A stretch of DNA of 29,706 bases from CAYUYV01 sp964474635. GTDB taxonomy: Bacteria > Pseudomonadota > Alphaproteobacteria > JAJFIK01. Below, in pieces: positions 8,839-14,732 of this stretch; positions within the stretch are counted from its first letter, which is position 1; every line of letters begins with the position of its first letter. The translations under genes were made by a program, and so were the position numbers. The notes beneath the pieces are model-generated. The model searched no databases, was not told where the DNA came from, and was given only the letters and a program-made list of their open reading frames with translations. The stretch lies in assembly GCA_964474635.1 (NCBI GenBank), contig CAYYTT010000032.1:1-29706 (forward strand). The letters run 5' to 3'.

Positions 8839-8861
8839 GGCGGTCCCATCCCGGGGCCGCC
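8839..8861 (+). promoter_or_regulatory. 5'-leader hairpin of gvpA
   Basis: Bases 8839-8847 (GGCGGTCCC) pair with 8853-8861 (GGGGCCGCC), giving nine pairs with one G-U and a 5-base loop. It lies 14 bases before an AAAGG at 8876-8880 that serves as the gvpA ribosome site. A stable leader hairpin just ahead of an abundant shell-protein gene could protect the mRNA 5' end or act as a terminator for dapD, although no T-run follows. The structure is seen; the role is inferred. The 8789-8830 segment is AT-rich and probably holds the gvpA promoter, but I cannot assign boxes. Confidence 0.5.
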
Positions 8862-8889
8862 CAATCCTACCAGTGAAAGGTCACAGGCC

Positions 8890-9108
8890 ATGGCCATTGA
8901 AAAATCCGTCGCATCGTCCAGCCTCGCCGAAGTCATCGACCGCATCCTCGACAAGGGCATCGTGATCGATGCATTCGTTCGTGTGGCGCTGGTTGGTATC
9001 GAACTCGTCTCCATTGAAGCCCGCGCCATCGTCGCCAGCGTGGAGACCTACCTGAAATATGCCGAAGCCGTCGGCCTGACCGTCGAGCCCATGGCCGCGA
9101 CGGCCTGA
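8890..9108 (+). CDS. gvpA: Gas vesicle structural protein GvpA
   Basis: The small hydrophobic shell subunit that polymerises into the ribbed wall of the gas vesicle. The 72 residues match the family throughout. A short N-terminus is followed by SSSLAEVIDRILDKGIVID (helix 1), the hydrophobic beta hairpin VRVALVGIELVSIEARAIVA that lines the gas space, and the second helix VETYLKYAEAVGL. The family length is about 70. The gene has its own leader and is followed by a hairpin, consistent with expression at a higher level than the accessory genes. Two other family members, at 12700 and 18910, are the minor J-type and S/M-type proteins. Confidence 0.98.
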   Translation: MAIEKSVASSSLAEVIDRILDKGIVIDAFVRVALVGIELVSIEARAIVASVETYLKYAEAVGLTVEPMAATA

Positions 9109-9119
9109 TAACGGCGGGA

Positions 9120-9138
9120 CCGCCGGACCGTCCGGCGG
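9120..9138 (+). terminator. Hairpin after gvpA, probable partial terminator/attenuator
   Basis: CCGCCGGA (9120-9127), loop CCG, and TCCGGCGG (9131-9138) form a perfect 8-bp GC stem. GTTT and later CTGTTT follow rather than a long T-run. It lies 12 bases after the gvpA stop. The rest of the operon is on the same strand with no obvious strong promoter nearby, so partial termination with readthrough is a reasonable inference. Confidence 0.55.
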
Positions 9139-9223
9139 GTTTCCCGACTGTTTCCGTCAGCCTGTTCCGGCTTGGCGATCCTTTCTCGATCGTCGGGCCG
9201 GGCCCTGCCCCTCACAGGTGACC

Positions 9224-10698
9224 ATGGCTACGCCTTCCCCCAAAAAAGCGTCCGAGCTTGACACATCGGAACCGGAAACCGGCCCCAATCCCCCGATGGA
9301 GGACGTGTCGGAGGCCGATCAGTGTTCAGAGCAAAAGAGCGATCAGCCATCCGCGGGACGCCGGGCGCGGGATGGGGCGCGAGCCCGTGTCCAGGAAATC
9401 CGTGGGGAGACGACATCTTACCTTCAAAGGCTCCGCGCCGATCGCCTTGCGCGCAAGCGCGGCGAGGAGCCCCATGGAGAGGAGCCGGCGCCGTCCGGAG
9501 CAGGCAGCGCGGAGCCCTCGGCCCGCCTCGCGCCCGGTGGCTCCGGCGTGAACCTGGACGCCCAGACGGATCACGGCGCGCCCCATGCGGACCATGGCCC
9601 GCCCGAGACGCTCGAGACGGTTGATGGCGCGCGAGCGGCCCGCACCGGCGGTCTGCCCCGCCGTCCCGTCCGCCGGCTTGTCCATTGGCAACCTGCCCCC
9701 CGCACACCCTCCGGTCTTCCGAATCCAGAGGACGCCGAAGCCCGTCGGCGTGAAGCTGCGGAGCGCCGGACGCAGGTGCGCACCCTCCTCGCCCGCCGCG
9801 CCTTGGGGCTGGCCGATGACGAGCGCGGCGAGGCAGCCCCGACCCGCCCACGCCGCGGCTCTGCCGCCCAGTCTCAATCCACGGCCCAAGCCCGCTCGGC
9901 CCTGCCCGACGCGGCGCCCCAATCGGAAGACCATTCCGTCTTTGAACGTCTGCTGAAGGGAGAGGCGGCCGGGCCCCGCCCCGATGAGCGGGACCCCGTT
10001 GAGGCTGGGCCCGTTGAGCCCAGTCCCGTTGANNNNNNNNNNNNNNNNNNNNNNNNNNNNNNNNNNNNNNNNNNNNNNNNNNNNNNNNNNNNNNNNNNNN
10101 NNNNNNNNNNNNNNNNNNNNNNNNNNNNNNNNCCAGTCCCGTTGAAGCCAGTCCCGTTGGGGCGGGTCCTGGCGATCCAAGTTCCGGCGATGCCACCGAA
10201 CTGGCGCCGGCTGGTGAGTGCGACGTGGACCTCCAATCCGCCCCACCCTCCGGCGCGCCCGGCGTTGAGACACAGGCGGCGGAACAGGCGGGCAAGCCGG
10301 CGATGGACCGCCCCGCGGCATCCTCCACATCCGGTGTTTGGGTCAATCGCGACGCCTTCGACACGCCGCTGGACCCGGCGCCTGATGCTTCGCCTGCCTC
10401 CGGCGGCGGCGAAACGCCCGACGCGCCAAGCGAGCCCGTCGATCTGCGGGAGGCCCTGAAACAGCGCAAGATCCGCACGCCCGTGCCAATCGATGCCCTG
10501 CCCATGATCGGCACGGGCATGCGGGTTCGCCTTAATCAAATCGGTGTCAGGACGGTCCAGGATCTGGCCGCGGCTGACCCGGTGGCGCTCAAGGCGTCAC
10601 TCGGCGAGGTCTCGCGCCTTGCCCATGTGGAGGCCTGGATCGACGCCGCGAGCGTTTTTCTCCACGGGTCCTCGGGCCCGGCCGCGGCGCAGGACTGA
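9224..10698 (+). CDS. Pro/Glu/Arg-rich protein with C-terminal helix-hairpin-helix-like domain in the gvp operon (interrupted by assembly gap)
   Basis: An unrecognised protein between gvpA and gvpN. The 5' part reads from ATG 9224 (GTG 9218 also possible). It is low-complexity and charged, with an Arg-rich segment (residues about 45-85, including RARVQEIRGETTSYLQRLRA) and a second one (AEARRREAAERRTQVRTLLA). A VE[AP][SG]P pentapeptide repeat then runs into the N gap. After the gap the same repeat resumes and leads to a conserved-looking C-terminal domain: LREALKQRK, then LPMIGTGMRVRLNQIGVRTV and DLAAADPVALKASLG, then VEAWIDAA. This fits a helix-hairpin-helix fold like those in HhH_5/DUF4332-type modules. 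The two halves are in different frames as assembled only because the gap length is arbitrary. The position matches that of gvpC in other clusters, but no GvpC 33-residue repeats are present. Function unknown. Confidence 0.7.
9983..10170 (+). repeat. 15-bp tandem repeat array spanning the assembly gap
   Basis: Units of the form GTTGAGCCCAGTCCC are visible at 9998-10012, 10013-10027 and 10028-10032 (cut by the gap). They resume at 10133-10140 (unit end), 10141-10155 and, degenerate, 10156-10170; a diverged unit lies at 9983-9997. They encode V-E-A/P-S/G-P. The array explains why assembly failed here. Confidence 0.9.
10033..10132. other. Assembly gap of 100 N
   Basis: Exactly 100 unknown bases, the conventional placeholder for a gap of unknown size. 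The repeat phase (GTTGA before, CCAGTCCC after) predicts a true length of 15n+2 bases, which also restores the reading frame across it. Confidence 0.97.
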
Positions 10699-10914
10699 GG
10701 GCGCGACCACGCGTTACCAATCGTTAACCGGCACCGCGCACCATCATCTTTACGCAACGGTTTCGAGGATCGGGGCGCGGGCGGCCGATCCCAGTATGTC
10801 CACACTCGGCCCCCGCATCCATCCCGCGGCCACAACCCTCGCAGCGCCATGGACTGCGGACCCCCCATGCGGTCCGTACACCCTGTCTGCTGCGCCGTCC
10901 AAAGCGGGAAACCC

Positions 10915-11931
10915 ATGTCGAGCAGCGCGCGGCGACACACCTCAACGCTAGACAGCCTGCCCCGGCCGGACCATCCGGTGATCGTGGAGACGGATGAAAT
11001 CCGTAGCCTGACCGACCGGGCCATGGATTACCTGGCAAGCGGTTTTCCGCTGCACCTGCGCGGTCCCGCGGGCACGGGCAAGACTACTTTGGCGATGCAC
11101 ATTGCCGGCCTGATGGACCGGCCCGTGGCAATGATCTCCGGCAGTGCAACTTTTACCGCCGACAGCCTTCTGGGGGGTAAAGGGAATTTCAAAACCCGCC
11201 GGGTCGTCGACAAATATGTGGCCTCGGTCGTGAAGACCGAGACCGAGGCGAGTGCGGTCTGGACGGACGAAGTCCTGACGGCGGCCTGCCGTCAGGGACA
11301 TATTCTGGTCTATGATGAATTCACCCGCTCTCCTCCTGAGGCCAACAATGCCCTGTTGACGGTGCTTGAGGAACGCCTCCTGCTGATCCCAAGCATTGCG
11401 CAGGAAGACAACTATCTGCGCGTTCACCCTGATTTTCGCGTGATTTTCACGTCGAACCCGGTCGACTATGCCGGTGTTCAGGACCTGCAGGATGCCCTCC
11501 TGGACCGGATGATCACACTCGATCTGGGATTCTATGATCGGCAGACGGAAGAGCAGATCATCATCGGGAAGACGGGCATCGATTCCCCTGGCGCACGGCG
11601 AATCGTCAATGTGGTCCGCGATTTCCGGCAGTCGAACGCCTGCGCGCAGATCCCCACCATGCGGGCCTGCCTGATGATTGCACGCATCGCCGCCGATCAG
11701 GGCTGGGCGGTGAGCGTCTCGGAACCCGGTTTTGTTCAGCTGTGCGTCGATGTGCTGCTCGCCAAGGTCATGATCAAGGCGGATCGCGGCTTGGATGTGC
11801 AGCGGGAACGCGCGAGGTGCCGGGATATTCTGATCCGCCTGCTGACCCATTACTGTCCGCCCTTCCCGTCGGGTCACGAACCGATCCATCCCCCCATCTG
11901 CGTCGCGCCCGTTCTTGAAGCGCTGTCTTGA
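10915..11931 (+). CDS. gvpN: Gas vesicle protein GvpN, MoxR-type AAA+ ATPase
   Basis: AAA+ ATPase of 338 residues found in nearly all gas vesicle clusters and needed for normal vesicle growth. Walker A is GPAGTGKT at 50-57 and Walker B is LVYDEF at 131-136, followed by the family's TRSPPEANNALLTVLEERLL. A sensor segment, VIFTSNPVDYAGV, and an arginine in LQDALLDRMI come next. ATG 10915 is chosen; ATG 10849 is in frame but adds 22 unconserved residues. About 216 bases (10699-10914) separate it from the preceding gene. That stretch includes CGTTACCAATCGTTAACC near 10712 and could hold an internal promoter, which I cannot define. The next gene starts 56 bases after the stop. Confidence 0.96.
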   Translation: MSSSARRHTSTLDSLPRPDHPVIVETDEIRSLTDRAMDYLASGFPLHLRGPAGTGKTTLAMHIAGLMDRPVAMISGSATFTADSLLGGKGNFKTRRVVDKYVASVVKTETEASAVWTDEVLTAACRQGHILVYDEFTRSPPEANNALLTVLEERLLLIPSIAQEDNYLRVHPDFRVIFTSNPVDYAGVQDLQDALLDRMITLDLGFYDRQTEEQIIIGKTGIDSPGARRIVNVVRDFRQSNACAQIPTMRACLMIARIAADQGWAVSVSEPGFVQLCVDVLLAKVMIKADRGLDVQRERARCRDILIRLLTHYCPPFPSGHEPIHPPICVAPVLEALS

Positions 11932-11987
11932 GGTCGCGTGGTCCCTCGCGTTGCCTTCCCTGCCCCAGTTCCCCAAGAGGTGAGCCC

Positions 11988-12329
11988 ATGTCCACCTTCC
12001 GCCGCCAGCCCCCCAGGGCATCCACGCGCGATCTGCCCCATCCGCGCGCCGTCCCGCGCGGCCGCCAGGCCATCGTTACGGAACTCATGCGCCTTGAGCA
12101 CATGCGCGAGCGGGCTGAAAAAGAACTTGCCGCCTGGTCGGACAAGGAGCGCTCCGCACGCCAACGGCTGGACCAGATCAACGGGCGGCTCGACATGCTC
12201 TACGACAACGTCGCGCAGATCCATGCCCAAAGCCGCCGGTTGACCCTCATCGAAGGCGGGGCGGGACAACCGGCCCTGCCGCGCCAGCCCGAACCGCCCG
12301 CCCGCGTCGCGGCCGCGCGCCGTCGATAA
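11988..12329 (+). CDS. Small basic coiled-coil protein in gvp operon, unknown function
   Basis: A 113-residue protein I do not recognise. Residues 1-25 are basic and proline-rich. Residues about 28-80 form a long heptad-like helix (LMRLEHMRERAEKELAAWSD, then RQRLDQINGRLDMLYDNVAQ). The tail is Arg/Pro/Ala-rich and ends RRR. No TM segment or enzyme motif is visible. ATG 11988 has a good ribosome site (AGAGGTG, 7 bases upstream); a TTG at 11928 overlapping the gvpN stop is less likely. It sits between gvpN and gvpO with a 9-base gap to gvpO, so it is co-transcribed with them and presumably serves vesicle assembly. By position it corresponds to the small gene (gvpV) that follows gvpN in some proteobacterial clusters, but homology is not claimed. 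Confidence 0.7.
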   Translation: MSTFRRQPPRASTRDLPHPRAVPRGRQAIVTELMRLEHMRERAEKELAAWSDKERSARQRLDQINGRLDMLYDNVAQIHAQSRRLTLIEGGAGQPALPRQPEPPARVAAARRR

Positions 12330-12338
12330 GGGGGCATC

Positions 12339-12674
12339 ATGGATATCATCGTTATCGAACATCCGTCCACGCCATCGCAAACCAACACGGCTTCGGCCGG
12401 AAATGAGGAGGCCAAAGCCGTCATGGGTGCACGGGACATTGCCCTGAGGGCCAAATCCGAACTTCAGGAAATCACGGGCCTCAAGCCCGACACGGTGTCG
12501 AAGGTCCTGCACGGCGATAAAGGCTGGGTCGTGAACATCGACATGATCGAACATAAGTCCATTCCCGAAAGCCGTGACGTGATCGCAACCTATGAGCTGA
12601 TCCTGGATGGCGAGGGCACAATGCTGACCTATGAGCGTGTCCGCCGGTTTATTCGAGGGCAGACGGAAGAGTGA
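12339..12674 (+). CDS. gvpO: Gas vesicle protein GvpO
   Basis: A 111-residue protein matching the GvpO family. The first 30 residues are variable. The conserved core follows: ARDIALRAKSELQEITGLKP, then GDKGWVVNIDMIEHKSIPES, then DVIATYELILDGEGTMLTYE, and the ending RVRRFIRG. In haloarchaea GvpO is needed for vesicle formation and may affect transcript or protein stability; in bacteria its role is less clear. A purine-rich AAGGGGGCATC ribosome site lies immediately upstream of ATG 12339. The neighbouring gvpN and gvpJ support the call. Confidence 0.93.
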   Translation: MDIIVIEHPSTPSQTNTASAGNEEAKAVMGARDIALRAKSELQEITGLKPDTVSKVLHGDKGWVVNIDMIEHKSIPESRDVIATYELILDGEGTMLTYERVRRFIRGQTEE

Positions 12675-12699
12675 ACGGCGAGAGTGAGGCCATCGCCCC

Positions 12700-13098
12700 A
12701 TGACCATGCGCATGCAGCACGCCGTCCACGGCGACAGTCTTGCCGACATCCTCGAACGGGTGCTCGACAAGGGTGTTGTGGTGGCCGGCGACGTGTCGGT
12801 CGCGCTGGTCGGGATCGAATTGCTAACCATCAAACTGCGTCTCGTCGTCTGTTCGGTCGACAAGGCGCGGGAACTCGGCATCGATTGGTGGCAACACGAT
12901 CCGTATCTCTCCAGCACGGCGGCCGGATCGCGAGGCGCGCCGTCCCGCGCCCTGCCAGGCCCTGGTCAGCAGACAAACCTTGCTGCCCTGGAGGACCGCC
13001 TCGCCCGGCTTGAGCAGCGCATTGCCGCCAAGCCAGACATATCGCCGCCGCCTACGGATCAATCCGCGCCCATCCCCTCACCTGAGCAGGAGACCTGA
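12700..13098 (+). CDS. gvpJ: Gas vesicle protein GvpJ (minor GvpA-family protein)
   Basis: The N-terminal 65 residues are GvpA-like: DSLADILERVLDKGVVVAGD, VSVALVGIELLTIKLRLVV, then SVDKARELGIDWW. The C-terminal W-W and the GVVVAGD form are typical of GvpJ rather than GvpA. Minor GvpA paralogues are thought to act in nucleation or at the conical ends. The remaining 65 residues form an extension with a proline/serine linker and a predicted short coiled coil (LAALEDRLARLEQRIAA). Length is 132 residues against 72 for GvpA here. gvpH starts two bases after its stop. Confidence 0.92.
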   Translation: MTMRMQHAVHGDSLADILERVLDKGVVVAGDVSVALVGIELLTIKLRLVVCSVDKARELGIDWWQHDPYLSSTAAGSRGAPSRALPGPGQQTNLAALEDRLARLEQRIAAKPDISPPPTDQSAPIPSPEQET

Positions 13099-13100
13099 CC

Positions 13101-13628
13101 ATGCCCCCGACACGCCGGCCGAACCCGCAGCGCCCCGCCAATCCCGCCGAAGCCGTACGGGACATCAAAGCGGGTCTGAATGCCATTACGGACCGTCTGG
13201 AGCAGGTCTTCGGCGGCGCGGGCGCCGCATCCTCGACCGGCAATGGGACCGACGGCCTGTCGTTCGGGACGGGGCCCCTTGAAGGCGTCTTCGGCTTCAG
13301 CGTCCGTATGGGCGCGGCGGGCGTGGAAACCCAGACCTTCGGAAACTTAAAGCCGGGTCCGGACGGAACCGAAATGGCCGATGCCCGCGAACCCCTGGTC
13401 GACCTCATCGAGGACGGCGCCACCGTGACGGTCACGGTAGAATTGCCCGGGGCCGACGCGGACCGGATCGAGACGACCCTCGATGGCGAGACCCTGCGGG
13501 TGGCGGCCGAAGGCGGCCGGCGCTACGCGACCGACATTGAACTTGGCGGCCCTGTGGACGAGGCCAGTCTGAGCCGGAATTACCAGAACGGTATACTTGA
13601 AATCCGCCTGACACGGAGTGACGCATGA
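13101..13628 (+). CDS. gvpH: Gas vesicle protein GvpH, Hsp20/alpha-crystallin type
   Basis: A 175-residue protein. The N-terminal half has an amphipathic helix (AVRDIKAGLNAITDRLEQVF), a glycine/serine linker and FGFSVRMG, a phrase common in GvpH-type proteins. The C-terminal 80 residues form a small-heat-shock beta sandwich: PLVDLIEDGATVTVTVELPG, then ADRIETTLDGETLRVAA, then the closing YQNGILEIRLTR, the G-I/V-L strand of alpha-crystallin domains. It probably chaperones hydrophobic Gvp subunits before assembly. AGGAG precedes ATG 13101. The stop overlaps gvpF in an ATGA, so translation is likely coupled. Confidence 0.9.
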   Translation: MPPTRRPNPQRPANPAEAVRDIKAGLNAITDRLEQVFGGAGAASSTGNGTDGLSFGTGPLEGVFGFSVRMGAAGVETQTFGNLKPGPDGTEMADAREPLVDLIEDGATVTVTVELPGADADRIETTLDGETLRVAAEGGRRYATDIELGGPVDEASLSRNYQNGILEIRLTRSDA

Positions 13629-14458
13629 CGGTTTTGCCCCTGGGTGACAGCGACGAGGCCGCCCTGGAAGGCCCTTTGGGCGCCTATGTTTATGGCGTCG
13701 TGCGGCTTGGGGACCGGGCCGAGGACGAGGGCTTCCTCCAGCCGCCCATGCCCGGGGCGGGGCCGGCGACCATCGTGGAGGCAGGTGAGTACGGCGTGAT
13801 CGTCAGTGCCATGGCCATTGGTGACGTGGATCCCACACGGCGCAATCTGCTGGCCCACACACGCATCCTTGAGGAGGCCATGCGCGCCGGCCCCGTGCTG
13901 CCCGTGCGCTTTGGCACCATTGCCGACGATCCGGATCAACTCAGCCCCATTCTCGATGCCCATGGCGAAGATTTTACCCGCCTGTTCGCCAGGATCGAGG
14001 GCAAGGTGGAGTTGGGTGTCAAGGCCTTCTGGGACATGGAACGTCTCTTCGCCGAGGTGGGTGCCGACGATCCCAAGATCCGGCAGCTTAAGGAGCAACT
14101 GCAGGGCTCCTCGGAGGCCAAAACCTACTACCAGCGCATCGACCTTGGCCGCCGCATTGAAGATGCCATTGATGCCAAGCGCGAGGCGGAGGCCTCGGAT
14201 CTTCTGCGGCTGCTCACGCCGCTCGCGACCGAAGTCGAAATCACGCAGCCAACGGAAGATCGTATGGTTCTCAATGCAGCCTTTCTGGTTGAAGCGGGCC
14301 GCGAGGCAGCGTTCGACGCGGTCGTCGCCGATATCCGCGCGCGGGAGGACGGGCGCATGACGCTGCGTTACATCGGTCCCGTGCCTGCCTACAGTTTCGT
14401 CAGCCTTTCAATCGACTGGTCCCCCGGGACTGCACAAAACCAGGCCGCCTCGGCCTGA
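13625..14458 (+). CDS. gvpF: Gas vesicle protein GvpF (GvpF/L family, canonical member)
   Basis: 277 residues with the full GvpF/L pattern. A short beta strand comes first (AYVYGVVRL), then the mid-domain AHTRILEEAMRAGPVLPVRF followed by GTIADDPD. The helical region has VELGVKAFWDMERLF and the basic helix YYQRIDLGRRIEDAIDAKR. The last strands are NAAFLVEAG and YIGPVPAYSFVSLSID. GvpF is a minor shell-associated protein that binds GvpA early in assembly. Of the four family members in this operon it is the best match to the consensus and directly precedes gvpG, the standard F-G order. Confidence 0.95.
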   Translation: MTVLPLGDSDEAALEGPLGAYVYGVVRLGDRAEDEGFLQPPMPGAGPATIVEAGEYGVIVSAMAIGDVDPTRRNLLAHTRILEEAMRAGPVLPVRFGTIADDPDQLSPILDAHGEDFTRLFARIEGKVELGVKAFWDMERLFAEVGADDPKIRQLKEQLQGSSEAKTYYQRIDLGRRIEDAIDAKREAEASDLLRLLTPLATEVEITQPTEDRMVLNAAFLVEAGREAAFDAVVADIRAREDGRMTLRYIGPVPAYSFVSLSIDWSPGTAQNQAASA

Positions 14459-14474
14459 TCAAAGGAGACGTGCC

Positions 14475-14732
14475 ATGGGATTCCTCTCGGCTGCCCTGAC
14501 TGCTCCCGTGTCCCTGCCGATGCGCAGCGTGGGTTGGATCGCCCGCAAAATCGCCGAAGCATCGGAGGCGGAGTATTACAATCCGGCCAAGGTTCAAGCT
14601 GCGCTCCGGGCCCTGGAGGATCAATTGGAACTCGGGTTCATCACGGAAGAAACCTATATGCGCGAGGAAGAACTGCTTCTGCACCGTTTGAAGGAAATCC
14701 GCGCATGGCAGAAGGAAAAAGACCGTGGCTGA
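14475..14732 (+). CDS. gvpG: Gas vesicle protein GvpG
   Basis: An 85-residue, mostly helical protein. Residues 1-20 are hydrophobic with prolines, followed by GWIARKIAEASEAEYYNPAK and then VQAALRALEDQLELGFITEE and a charged tail. The ALxxLEDQLELGxITEEEY phrase is the GvpG hallmark. GvpG is an essential minor protein, thought to help assembly with GvpF/L. AAAGGAG lies 7 bases before ATG 14475. Its stop overlaps the GTG start of the following ATPase by eight bases. Confidence 0.95.
   Translation: MGFLSAALTAPVSLPMRSVGWIARKIAEASEAEYYNPAKVQAALRALEDQLELGFITEETYMREEELLLHRLKEIRAWQKEKDRG

Noticed and set aside
9983..10170. CRISPR-like short repeats
   Set aside because: Units are 15 bp, contiguous without spacers and in frame with the coding sequence.
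9218..10459. Continuous ORF through the N gap ending at 10459
   Set aside because: It continues only because the gap was filled with 100 Ns. The repeat coding (VE[AP][SG]P) resumes in a different frame after the gap, and that frame contains the conserved C-terminal domain.
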